A model generated the notes under the pieces. That model searched no databases. It was given only the letters and a program-made list of their open reading frames with translations, and was not told where the DNA came from. A program made the position numbers and the translations under genes. This document shows positions 5,799 through 12,598 of a stretch of 24,437 bases of DNA, piece by piece. Where the stretch lies: IMG/VR virus record IMGVR_UViG_3300003886_000043, positions 1 through 24,437 of that record; one strand, 5' to 3'. The stretch's first letter is position 1. Every line of letters begins with the position of its first letter. This DNA comes from a virus.

Positions 5799-6573
5799 GG
5801 GAATACGTGACCATGCATCCCTGAAAGATATTAAGGACGTAGGGGTGCTTGGACAATCCTATATTGATGCGCAAGCAACGATGGGGACTTCTATACGTAT
5901 TCCGGGGCCGGATGCGGGTGATGATGCGCTAAAGGCATTTCACACCAAGCTGTCGGACAAAGTGCCGGGTCTTATTCCGACGCCGGACCGGGACAACGTG
6001 GAGCAGATGAATGCTCTATTTAAGACTATGGGGCGACCGGACGATGCTGCAGGGTATGAACACCCAGAAGGTGTCGACGCCACCCAGATGGCGGAATTCG
6101 CAACTCTGGCCCACAGCCTGGGACTGACCAAGACCCAATACACAAAAATGGTCGGGTCGTTGGCTGAACATACCACCAAACAACAGGAAGCCGCCACTGA
6201 GGAGTTTTTGACTTCTCAACGTGCTCTCAAGCAGGAATGGGGGATTGTGTACGAGGACAATCTTCAGTTGGTGAATTCCGTTATGAAGGGAACGGGCGCA
6301 CCAAAGGAAATGATGGAATTGGCCGCGAACGGCAAGTTACCGGCGGATGCAGTCAAATGGCTCCATAACATCGGCAAGCAACTTGGCACCGAGGGCATCA
6401 ACTTCAATAAGGATGAACACACAAGCCGTGTCAGTCCTTCCGAAGCTAAGGCCAGGGTTTCCGAAATCATGGCTGATCGGAAAGGTCCGTATTGGGATGG
6501 TGCACACCCGCAGCATAAAGAGTATGTGCAACGGGTTGTCGATCTAAATCGTGCCGCAGCAGCCGGAAGTTAA
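5758..6573 (+). CDS. Scaffolding protein
   Basis: Scaffolding proteins guide capsid assembly inside the prohead and then leave. This 271-aa product is acidic, predicted largely helical and placed directly before the capsid gene. N-terminal residues (NWRDSLPEGIRDHASLKDIKDVGVLGQSYIDAQ) match the start typical of podovirus scaffolds: W(R)xxLPexlrdhpsLk...l.k.yv..q. A middle region of charged helices follows, then a basic C-terminal end (KGPYWDGAHPQHKEYVQRVVDLNR), the usual capsid-binding position. The pattern YWDxxHPxHK is also common in this group. The start at 5758 has a modest AAGG signal and overlaps the Bbp19-like gene. Confidence 0.88.
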   Translation: MPEGNENWRDSLPEGIRDHASLKDIKDVGVLGQSYIDAQATMGTSIRIPGPDAGDDALKAFHTKLSDKVPGLIPTPDRDNVEQMNALFKTMGRPDDAAGYEHPEGVDATQMAEFATLAHSLGLTKTQYTKMVGSLAEHTTKQQEAATEEFLTSQRALKQEWGIVYEDNLQLVNSVMKGTGAPKEMMELAANGKLPADAVKWLHNIGKQLGTEGINFNKDEHTSRVSPSEAKARVSEIMADRKGPYWDGAHPQHKEYVQRVVDLNRAAAAGS

Positions 6574-6581
6574 TTTTTCTG

Positions 6582-6661
6582 GGTTGGTAACGTATGGTAA
6601 CGCGAATTGGTTGATAACATGACCAACGGCAAGACAGGTTCGATCCCTGCACCAACCTCCA
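6582..6661 (+). other. tRNA-like element, probably degenerate
   Basis: A perfect 7-bp acceptor-type helix joins GGTTGGT (6582-6588) with ACCAACC (6651-6657), followed by U and an encoded CCA (6659-6661). Just inside is a canonical T-arm: stem ACAGG/CCTGC (4 of 5 pairs) and loop TTCGATC. A TGGTA D-loop-like piece and a hairpin TTGGT...ACCAA fill the centre, but I cannot form a normal 5-bp anticodon stem with a 7-base loop; CAT and GAT triplets are in the loop region but neither is properly framed. At 80 nt it is slightly long. It may be a decayed tRNA, a tRNA mimic, or the tRNA 3' portion of a former attachment site. It overlaps the start of the next gene. Confidence 0.5.
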
Positions 6662-6951
6662 TTTTCAAGTGCTGGTCGTGTGGGGCCTGCTGTAAGATGG
6701 CAGGCCTCAATCACCCTGAGTTGGACCGGGGGGATGGGGCTTGCATTAATCTTACTGAAGATAATCTATGCTCCATTTACGACGACCGGCCCGATTTTTG
6801 TCGACTTAATCCAAATCGCCCTGCCGCAGAGCAAGAAAAGTGGTGCAAACTCATTGAAGCTAACTGGCAAGATTATGTCAAAACCTTGAAGGGGTTGACA
6901 GACGATCACGGGTGTGGTATACTCCTCAGGAATGAGAAGGATGATGGGTAG
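6619..6951 (+). CDS. YkgJ/CxxCxxCC-family cysteine-cluster protein
   Basis: With ATG 6619 the product is 110 aa. Its cysteines fall in the pattern of the CxxCxxCC (YkgJ-like) family, thought to bind zinc or iron: CWSCGACC (18-25), GACINL (C42), NLCSIYDDRPDFCR (C51, C61), a further C76, and a late cysteine in HGCGILL. The CSIYxxRPxxCR signature is especially typical. The biochemical role of the family is poorly defined. The start has no Shine-Dalgarno, and the first 14 codons lie inside the tRNA-like element; a TTG at 6607 is an in-frame alternative. The capsid promoter lies within its last 20 codons. Its place between scaffold and capsid is unusual for a metal-binding protein. Confidence 0.78.
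   Translation: MTNGKTGSIPAPTSIFKCWSCGACCKMAGLNHPELDRGDGACINLTEDNLCSIYDDRPDFCRLNPNRPAAEQEKWCKLIEANWQDYVKTLKGLTDDHGCGILLRNEKDDG
6895..6923 (+). promoter_or_regulatory. Extended sigma70 promoter for the capsid gene
   Basis: TTGACA (6895-6900), 17-bp spacer, TATACT (6918-6923), with TGG before the -10 making an extended -10. Expected start near 6930, giving a leader of about 140 nt before the capsid ATG. It lies inside the end of the cysteine-cluster gene and shares hexamers, spacing and GGGT/GTGG spacer pieces with the promoter at 21350. Confidence 0.88.
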
Positions 6952-6969
6952 CCTGTAAAGGTCCAAAAT

Positions 6970-7031
6970 CGCTCCAGTTGGCAGACGGAATCTGCAAGCT
7001 GCGGGTCCGAGTTATCGGGTAGCTCCAAGCG
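6970..7031 (+). promoter_or_regulatory. Structured leader of the capsid transcript
   Basis: Within the leader, two adjacent hairpins can form: GCAGA-CGGAA-TCTGC (6981-6995), and GCTGC/GTAGC (6998-7002 with 7019-7023) carrying an inner CCGA-GTTA-TCGG stem (7007-7018) above a GGGT bulge. CGCT (6970-6973) and AGCG (7028-7031) can close both into a three-way junction. The piece CCAGTTGGCAGA also looks like a tRNA D-loop, but no anticodon arm exists. The RNA could stabilise capsid mRNA or control translation. This is manual folding without energy calculation. Confidence 0.5.
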
Positions 7032-7068
7032 TCAAACTTAATCTTTTAACTTTGCGTAGGAGCCTCTA

Positions 7069-7953
7069 ATGGTTAATACAGTTGACAATGTTTTCGTATC
7101 AACATACGAAAGCATCCTTCGTCACCTCGCGCAGCAGCAGCCATCAAGGTTGCGGTCCAAAGTCACAGAACGTGGCGTGGACTCCGAAGAGCACAACTGG
7201 GAACGGTTGGGCACAGCGGAAGCGCAGGTGAAAACTACACGTCTACAGCCAACGCCGGTCCAAGATTGGCCCTGGTCAAGACGTGTATCCGTCCCAACCA
7301 CGTACGATGTCGGTGACTCAACCGAGCAGGAAGACATTGTGCAGATGATTATCGATCCAAACTCGAATCTCGCACAGTCGCAAGGTTATGCGATGCGTCG
7401 AGCTTTCGATGATGAAATCATTGCTGCTGCAACCGGCACAGCCCTGGATGGTCTTGGCGTCGCTAACCCTTTCCCGGATGCCCAGCGGGTGTTTGGTACG
7501 GCGGTTAACGTTTACGACACCAGTCTCAATTTCGATCTTGTGACGCAGGTTACCGAAAGGTTCCTGGACAATGACATCGATCCCGACGAGCCCAAGTGTA
7601 TTGTAATCGGCCCTGTACAGGCTCGTAAGCTCTTGCAGCTTACGGAAGCTACGTCCAGCGATTACGTTTACGCCAAGACTCTTGGTGAGAACGGTTTCGT
7701 CGAAAATTGGATGGGGTACCAGTGGATTGTTTCCACACGGTTGAACCACCCAACCGCCCCCGGTACAGATATTGATTGCTTTGCTATGACCATGAAGGCA
7801 ATTGGTATGATGATCGACCGGGACGTAACGTCGCGAATCGCTGAAGATCCGTCTATCAGCTTTGCATGGCGCATTTACTCGTTCATGACAATCGGCGCGG
7901 TTCGCGTTGAGGACGAGCACATTGTGAACCTGCAGCTAGCGGATACGATTTAA
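7069..7953 (+). CDS. Major capsid protein (Phage_capsid_2 type)
   Basis: The 294-aa product builds the icosahedral head. The N-terminus (ESILRHLAQQQPSRLRSKV), then RLGTAEAQ, then TPVQDWPWSRRVSVPTTYDVGDSTEQEDIVQMIIDP and GYAMRRAFDDEIIAAATGTA follow the order of motifs in Phage_capsid_2 proteins (HL.Qq..SrLr..V; SRR; D..D..r.l.Dp...ya..ga.a..ra.Dd.ii.A..G.a), an HK97-fold group. The C-terminal half is beta-rich, as expected for the A-domain. The start is clear: GTAGGAG eight bases before ATG 7069. The gene has its own promoter (6895), a structured leader and an immediate terminator (7980-8007), consistent with capsid protein being needed in hundreds of copies. Confidence 0.95.
   Translation: MVNTVDNVFVSTYESILRHLAQQQPSRLRSKVTERGVDSEEHNWERLGTAEAQVKTTRLQPTPVQDWPWSRRVSVPTTYDVGDSTEQEDIVQMIIDPNSNLAQSQGYAMRRAFDDEIIAAATGTALDGLGVANPFPDAQRVFGTAVNVYDTSLNFDLVTQVTERFLDNDIDPDEPKCIVIGPVQARKLLQLTEATSSDYVYAKTLGENGFVENWMGYQWIVSTRLNHPTAPGTDIDCFAMTMKAIGMMIDRDVTSRIAEDPSISFAWRIYSFMTIGAVRVEDEHIVNLQLADTI
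7092..7111 (+). repeat. Inverted repeat in early capsid codons
   Basis: TTTCGTAT (7092-7099) and ATACGAAA (7104-7111) form a perfect 8-bp stem with a CAAC loop, inside codons 8-15 of the capsid gene. In mRNA this hairpin would begin about 20 bases after the start codon, close to the footprint edge of an initiating ribosome. Confidence 0.7.
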
Positions 7954-7979
7954 CCCGTACTTCTGGCGAAGTGTGAGTT

Positions 7980-8007
7980 GGGGTCCCGATATCGGGACCC
8001 CTTTTTT
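7980..8007 (+). terminator. Rho-independent terminator after the capsid gene
   Basis: An 11-base GC-rich arm (GGGGTCCCGAT) and its exact complement (7980-8001) are followed at once by six T (8002-8007). This is the only clear intrinsic terminator I found in the window. It begins 27 bases after the capsid stop, and the next gene's Shine-Dalgarno follows the T-run within four bases, so downstream head and tail genes probably rely on readthrough. Confidence 0.93.
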
Positions 8008-8020
8008 ACAGGAGAATAGT

Positions 8021-8431
8021 GTGGATAAGGTTACTGTTAGCGATATTGCTGACTCAAAACCCAGCATGGTTGTATCGGTAGAGGCGGCGGCAGCACTTAC
8101 TGTTGGGGCAGGTGAGCTTATGATTGCTGTGGGCACAAATGTTAAAGACATCAACAACCAACGAGTTGTATCAGCATTGCAACTTCTTCGTGATCACTTG
8201 CGCGAAACTCAGTACCCAGTGGGACCATTGGCCGTTAATATGGTCAACAGTGTGCCCCCGGGTCATTTAACCCCGGTAACAAATGTGGCGGCGATCCCAG
8301 TTTTAACTGAGGATGATGCTATTATTGCCTATGGCGCAACTTTTTATGGTGCGGGAAATTCATCCAATATTGGGAATGTTATCTCTCGCGCCATTGAACT
8401 GTTTCAGGAGCGAATTCTGAAACTAAATTAA
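8021..8431 (+). CDS. 136-aa putative head-associated protein, unknown
   Basis: The GTG at 8021 has AGGAG six bases upstream, directly after the capsid terminator; an upstream in-frame start at 7973 would place the terminator hairpin inside the gene and is less likely. The product begins with an Ala-rich segment (VEAAAALTVGAGELMIAVGTNVKDI), contains a helix (VVSALQLLRDHLRE), and ends with NVISRAIELFQERILKLN. No domain is recognised. Location next to the capsid suggests a decoration or minor head protein, but this is positional inference only. Confidence 0.8.
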   Translation: MDKVTVSDIADSKPSMVVSVEAAAALTVGAGELMIAVGTNVKDINNQRVVSALQLLRDHLRETQYPVGPLAVNMVNSVPPGHLTPVTNVAAIPVLTEDDAIIAYGATFYGAGNSSNIGNVISRAIELFQERILKLN

Positions 8432-8452
8432 GATCCACATAAGGAGAACTCC

Positions 8453-8803
8453 ATGAGAGTCGGAGCAAACGCAAGACAGTTCGCCAGAATTAAACGGCTG
8501 CATACCGAGAACACACCACCCGCAATAATCGCCAAAATGATCCAAATGACGGAACAATCGTTGGAGAAAATACTGGCGCATATCGATGGTCGCAAGGAAA
8601 AAATCCTTGTGATTGAAGATAACCCGCAGGTGCAGGAACTTCGGCTGCAGAACGCAGAATTAGCCGCCAGATTGGCTAAACATGAGGGTACTGAAGATGG
8701 CGAAGAACCCCGGCTCAACGAGTCACAAACCGAAGAAACAAGGCAAGAAGATGCGCAAGAAGATGCGCAAGAAGATGCGCAAGAAGATGAGGAAAAGAGC
8801 TAA
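8453..8803 (+). CDS. 116-aa protein: helical N-terminus, acidic repeat tail
   Basis: The start ATG 8453 has AAGGAG (7-base spacing). Residues about 10-50 (FARIKRLHTENTPPAIIAKMIQMTEQSLEKILAHIDG) look like a helix-turn-helix module with an IAxxxxxxxxxIxxIL spacing. A short coiled segment follows (VQELRLQNAELAARLAKHE), then a very acidic tail with QEDA three times and QEDE once. The design, a possible nucleic-acid-binding head plus coiled coil plus acidic tail, has no exact family match in my reading. It sits between the head-associated and connector-region genes. It could be a structural adaptor; the helix-turn-helix reading is moderate at best. Confidence 0.8.
   Translation: MRVGANARQFARIKRLHTENTPPAIIAKMIQMTEQSLEKILAHIDGRKEKILVIEDNPQVQELRLQNAELAARLAKHEGTEDGEEPRLNESQTEETRQEDAQEDAQEDAQEDEEKS
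8744..8791 (+). repeat. 12-bp coding tandem repeat (QEDA)
   Basis: CAAGAAGATGCG occurs three times without change (8744-8779), followed by a fourth copy altered in its last codon (8780-8791). The exact DNA identity suggests replication slippage; length may vary among relatives. Confidence 0.95.
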
Positions 8804-8818
8804 AAGCTCTTACTCGTA

Positions 8819-9106
8819 GTGCCTAGTTTAACGGACGAACGCTTCGAGGCGTTGCGGATACTTGTACCTTTAGCCCCACCCACTACCAACGACATGTTGT
8901 TTGCATGGTTGGCAACAGAGGGGGGCACTGGGGATTCGTTGCCTGATCGATGGAATACCATGCTGCTCAGCAAAGCGTCCATCACTTCCCAGGGTCAACG
9001 CAATGATATGTGGTTCACGGTATTGACCAGCAATGGCTTTGCGCAGTTGACTCTCAATGACAAGGAAATGGCCTACTGGTTAGCCGGTGGACCGGCCCTG
9101 GCCTAA
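8819..9106 (+). CDS. 95-aa small phage protein of unknown role
   Basis: A GTG start at 8819 without a clear Shine-Dalgarno lies 15 bases after the previous stop; the TAA overlaps the next ATG (TAATG). The sequence (FEALRILVPLAPPTTNDMLFAWLATEGGTGD...RWNTML) resembles small phage proteins with a PxTxxNLxaLxAWxxxEGG...NPLNTT pattern, seen in several phages with unclear function. The rest (DMWFTVLTSNGFAQLTLND) fits the same shape. It belongs to the head-tail joining gene run. Function should be left open. Confidence 0.78.
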   Translation: MPSLTDERFEALRILVPLAPPTTNDMLFAWLATEGGTGDSLPDRWNTMLLSKASITSQGQRNDMWFTVLTSNGFAQLTLNDKEMAYWLAGGPALA

Positions 9107-11607
9107 TGCGTATATCCCCCATACAAGAATCTTTCGCCTCCGGGGAAATCGATCCACGGATTCATGGGCGAGTGTCCAGTGATGCCTATAAATCTGGTCT
9201 AAAACGGGCGCGCAATTGGCGTCCGTTGGTGCAGGGTGGTATTACACTCAGGGAAGGTTCCAAGTACATTGAAATCGTTGATAATCAGAATTGGATGTCT
9301 GGTATCCCGGGGGCTGAGGGAATTCGGGCATTTACATTTCAGCGTGGTGTTGATGAAGACGTCATTTTGGAAATCGGTGATACTAATATCATTGCTCGTA
9401 ATTCAGTTACTGGTGAACAATTGGTGGGCGGTGTTTCCGATAATCTTCTGCCCGATCCCACGTTCATTAATGGTTTTCCAAGTACTCAATGGATAGTCAA
9501 TACATTTTTTGATACTTTTAACACAACACCAGCTTTGATCGGCACTGGATTTGCTGGTCCATTTTTTCAAGGATTGGAAAATGCCTATATAAAAGTTCTT
9601 GGTCAAGGCCACCGAGTGTCCGCAGCGGAGCCTAACGGGTTCAGAGCCACCGGATTACAGAGCGGATTTTCGTCACCTGTAACAATCCCGGCGGGGTCTG
9701 AACTGCTTTTGAACGAATTAACGTTGTCATATCTATTAATATTTAGTGATGATCAAATTGCTGCTCTCGGTGCTTTTCCCCTTGATGATCCTGTCATTAA
9801 AGTGAGGATTGGGACTACACCCGGTGGGTTTGATGTTCTTGATAATAACATATCAATCGCTGCAAATACCACTCAGGCCGAAACCACTTTGAGTTTTATT
9901 CCAGGTATAGGCAATAATTCATTATTCCTGTCGGTTGGGTTATTTTGGACGGGAACGACTGATCCCGTGCCTGATTTGAGATTTGATGTCAATAATGATG
10001 TTGCTGTTTTCTCTCTTGACTTGGGTCCGATGTCGTGGGTGGCACCACTGGCCGGGGGTTCTGGGTCGAATGTGCAGTTCGTATCACCTTGGACTGCAGA
10101 ACAATTGGAGTGTTTGCAGTTTTGTATGGACCCGGGCGAGCAAGTAGCTTTCTTTACGCACCCGGAGGTTGAAACTCACCGGTTGCGCTTGAGTAATGGT
10201 GAATGGACCTTCGAAGCATTGTCGTCCATAGCACTGCCAGATCCTTTTCAGGGGCCAACTCCCAACAACTGGGCGGCGGGCAATTTTCCTGTGTCATGTG
10301 CTTTTCATGAGGGCAGATTGTATCTAGGAGGTTCGCCTAGCGATCCTGCTACTTTGTGGGCTTCCCGGTCCGGTGACTATGTTGATTTCGATAATGCGGC
10401 CCCAGCAGCGAAAGACGACCCATTACTGTTTCCATTGTCTTCTTCTGGGAGTATTCAGACTCTCACCAGTCGAAAAGAATTGGTAATCAATACCGATATT
10501 TCCGAAGTCATAGGCACTTCGGTTCAAGGTGTGATTTCTTTTGATGATTTTTCATTCCCCAAACAGACTGATTGGGGATCAAATTGTGTTCAGCCGATTG
10601 TGGTTGGCAGAGACATGGTATTTACGTCCAATAGCCGTAGAAGAATGCGCACTTTCAGTGATGAGGGCGGCACCAATTACGGGTGGGATGGACAAGATTT
10701 AACGTTACTGGCTAGGGACATTTTCAATAGCCCGGTACGCCGAATGGTGTACTTGGACGAACCCGCATATCAAGCGTGTTTTCTGTTGGCCGATGGGACA
10801 TTGGGGATGGCCACTTTTTTCTATCCCGAAAAAGTGATTGGTTGGTGGAGGTATACGACCGCATATAATGGCAACAGCACATACGGTGACCAATCGGATC
10901 CAGGTTTGGGGAATCAAGTACCGAACCTGAATCAAGCTGTGAACCAAGTGATGGATATCACTAAAATCAACACATCGCAGGGTGCGCAGCTTTGGATGAT
11001 TATCAATAGGGTGGGATTCCCGGGTACCATTAGGCCTGGTCATGAATTGGTGCAGTTTGATATAGATTTGATCCCGCGCCTGGATTCGTGGTCAAGACGG
11101 AGTGTGGACCCAATTACTTTCCAATGCTCCGATGTTGATGAACTTACGGACCAAAGTGTGAGCGTGGTTGTGGAGGTCCAAAATCCATTTACGAATGAGA
11201 TTCAGTACACCGTTCACCCTAACGTAACGGTGATTGCCGGGGTCACATCACCCCTGCAATCATGGGCGGCAGGTCAAATTGCATATCTCGGATTGTTTTA
11301 TGAAAATGATTTCCAGTTATTGAGTCGTGAAGGTGCCAGTAACAGAGGAACTTCACAAGTCAGTAAACGACGTTGGAATAAAGTGTATGCGAGATTAAAC
11401 AAATCAGCTATACCCTTGATTGAAGGTATTTATGCCAAGGATAGAACCCCGTCGAGTTCTATGGGGCAAGGTGAGCCAATCATAACTGGCGATACAACTA
11501 TGGTTGATTTGGGGTCTGGCGAAGCGGACATCACTATTTTACAGGATAGGCCGTTGCAGACTGAAGTAACGGCTTTGTTTGGTAAATTAACCAGTACGGA
11601 AGTCTAA
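9106..11607 (+). CDS. Tail tubular protein B-like nozzle protein
   Basis: At 833 aa it is slightly larger than T7 gp12, the hexameric nozzle at the tail tip. The N-terminus SPIQESFASGEIDPRIHGRVSSDAYKSGLKRARNWRPLVQGGITLREGSKYI matches the hallmark of this phage group (sF.gGeisp.l.gR.D...Y..gl....N......Gg...RpGt.fi). Residues about 200-330 form a beta-rich insertion unlike the flanks. Further typical pieces are FHEGRLYLGGSPSDPATLWASRSGDYVDFD and a SREGASNRGTSQVSKRRWNKVYARL block. It is stop/start-coupled with both neighbours (TAATG at each end), including the adaptor gene, as expected for tail-tube partners. Confidence 0.88.
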   Translation: MRISPIQESFASGEIDPRIHGRVSSDAYKSGLKRARNWRPLVQGGITLREGSKYIEIVDNQNWMSGIPGAEGIRAFTFQRGVDEDVILEIGDTNIIARNSVTGEQLVGGVSDNLLPDPTFINGFPSTQWIVNTFFDTFNTTPALIGTGFAGPFFQGLENAYIKVLGQGHRVSAAEPNGFRATGLQSGFSSPVTIPAGSELLLNELTLSYLLIFSDDQIAALGAFPLDDPVIKVRIGTTPGGFDVLDNNISIAANTTQAETTLSFIPGIGNNSLFLSVGLFWTGTTDPVPDLRFDVNNDVAVFSLDLGPMSWVAPLAGGSGSNVQFVSPWTAEQLECLQFCMDPGEQVAFFTHPEVETHRLRLSNGEWTFEALSSIALPDPFQGPTPNNWAAGNFPVSCAFHEGRLYLGGSPSDPATLWASRSGDYVDFDNAAPAAKDDPLLFPLSSSGSIQTLTSRKELVINTDISEVIGTSVQGVISFDDFSFPKQTDWGSNCVQPIVVGRDMVFTSNSRRRMRTFSDEGGTNYGWDGQDLTLLARDIFNSPVRRMVYLDEPAYQACFLLADGTLGMATFFYPEKVIGWWRYTTAYNGNSTYGDQSDPGLGNQVPNLNQAVNQVMDITKINTSQGAQLWMIINRVGFPGTIRPGHELVQFDIDLIPRLDSWSRRSVDPITFQCSDVDELTDQSVSVVVEVQNPFTNEIQYTVHPNVTVIAGVTSPLQSWAAGQIAYLGLFYENDFQLLSREGASNRGTSQVSKRRWNKVYARLNKSAIPLIEGIYAKDRTPSSSMGQGEPIITGDTTMVDLGSGEADITILQDRPLQTEVTALFGKLTSTEV

Positions 11608-12197
11608 TGGCCACAGAAACTCAAATTATTAATATTGCTCTGACTTGGATGGGTCAGAACTTGATCAATACTTTAACTGATAATCAGAACGAAGCTAAGA
11701 TCATGAATGCCAATTACGCCACTTCCCGCGATAAGGTGGTGGCCGATCACGCGTGGTCATTTGCCTTAGATCGTCAAATATTGTCCCCGGTTGTTACTCA
11801 ATCTGTTTTTGGCGCGCCCAGTCGATTCTTGATACCATCCGAAGTATTAAGAGTGTGGCGAGTGTACAGACCAACCACAGCTTTGCGAACTCAAGATTTA
11901 CAGAATGCGAATTGGGTCCGAGAGGGCAACCACATTGTTTCAAGGGAAATCCAAATTTGGGCACATTTCATCATACGGGTAACGAATACCAATTTATTCA
12001 GCCCACAGATGGCTCATGCCATTGCGGCACAATTGGCAGCTGATACTTGTATGGCGTTCACGGAGAGTGTTAAGCTCACCGACAGAATGGAAACGAAATA
12101 TGAAACCAAATTGGCTGATGCTATCTATGCAGATGGAAGTCAGGGAAGAACGGAAGTGATCAGAAGTACAAGATTAACCGGCGTGAGGACACGGTAA
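11607..12197 (+). CDS. Tail tubular protein A-like adaptor
   Basis: This protein joins the portal to the nozzle, like T7 gp11 and P22 gp4-type adaptors. The 196-aa length is as expected. The N-terminus IINIALTWMGQNLINTLTDNQNEAKIMNANYATSRDKVVADHAWSFALDRQIL fits the family pattern of an initial helix, a small loop and a second helix ending in a Trp-containing segment (a.......lL..hpWnFA....l). A following beta part (RFLIPSEVLRVWRVYRP) and a C-terminal helix complete it. The start overlaps the nozzle stop by one base; the stop overlaps the next start in the same way. Confidence 0.9.
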   Translation: MATETQIINIALTWMGQNLINTLTDNQNEAKIMNANYATSRDKVVADHAWSFALDRQILSPVVTQSVFGAPSRFLIPSEVLRVWRVYRPTTALRTQDLQNANWVREGNHIVSREIQIWAHFIIRVTNTNLFSPQMAHAIAAQLAADTCMAFTESVKLTDRMETKYETKLADAIYADGSQGRTEVIRSTRLTGVRTR

Positions 12198-12598
12198 TGG
12201 GGTATATATCAGCTGCAATCGGGATTGGCAAAGCTTTGTTTGGCATTGGCGGTGCTCGCAATCAGGAGAAAGCCGACAAACAACAGGTCCAACTTGCTTA
12301 TGAGGATAATCTTGAGAAAATCCGTCGCCGTGAATTTGCACAGGAGCAGACCTTAGGGACTGCTGTCGCTTTCGGTGAGAATTCAGGCGTTCTTCGCACG
12401 GGTGGGTCTACGGCCCAAGCAACTCTTGATGTAATGGCCGGTGAGTTCAAGAAAGAACTTGACTGGATGAAGCAGTATGCGAAACGCGCTAAGGGATTGG
12501 GCGTTAAATCTGCTAGGGTTAATCGACAGGCCAACATTATGGGCGCAATTTCCGGCGGCGCTCAAACCGGACTTAACGTGTATGGGGCGCTTTCGTGA
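12197..12598 (+). CDS. Internal virion protein, T7 gp14 type
   Basis: A 133-aa protein with a small glycine-rich hydrophobic N-terminus (ISAAIGIGKALFGIGGA), a long charged helix (NQEKADKQQVQLAYEDNLEKIRRREFAQEQTLGTAVA), a mid motif SGVLRTGGSTAQATLDVMAGEFKKE, and a glycine-rich end (IMGAISGGAQTGLNVYGAL). This profile is typical of gp14-like ejectosome proteins, which leave the virion first and form a pore in the outer membrane during infection. It lies immediately before two larger internal proteins, the same order as gp14-gp15-gp16. Family assignment rests on profile and position, not on a catalytic motif. Confidence 0.8.
   Translation: MGYISAAIGIGKALFGIGGARNQEKADKQQVQLAYEDNLEKIRRREFAQEQTLGTAVAFGENSGVLRTGGSTAQATLDVMAGEFKKELDWMKQYAKRAKGLGVKSARVNRQANIMGAISGGAQTGLNVYGALS

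Noticed and set aside
6582-6661. A normal functional tRNA (Met or Ile)
   Set aside because: CAT and GAT triplets are present in the central loop, but neither sits in a 7-base loop on a 5-bp stem, and the D-arm is only three pairs; only a tRNA-like call is justified.
6970-7027. A second tRNA gene in the capsid leader
   Set aside because: There is a D-loop-like CCAGTTGGCAGA and a GGTCCGAG piece, but no acceptor helix, no anticodon stem-loop and no CCA in the right place; a structured leader explains it better.
7086-7114. Further sigma70 promoter at the start of the capsid gene (TTGACA near 7083)
   Set aside because: The -35 is good by chance in codons for Val-Asp, but the sequence 17 bases later (TACGAA) is a poor -10 and there is no leader or start downstream to serve.
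7318-7920. 200-codon minus-strand open frame inside the capsid gene
   Set aside because: It is antisense to a clearly recognised capsid protein, has no ribosome binding site, and its amino-acid mix is that of a complementary-strand shadow.
8795-8811. Terminator at the stop codon of the 116-aa protein
   Set aside because: AAGAGCT-AAA-AGCTCTT pairs, but the stem is AT-rich and no T-run follows.
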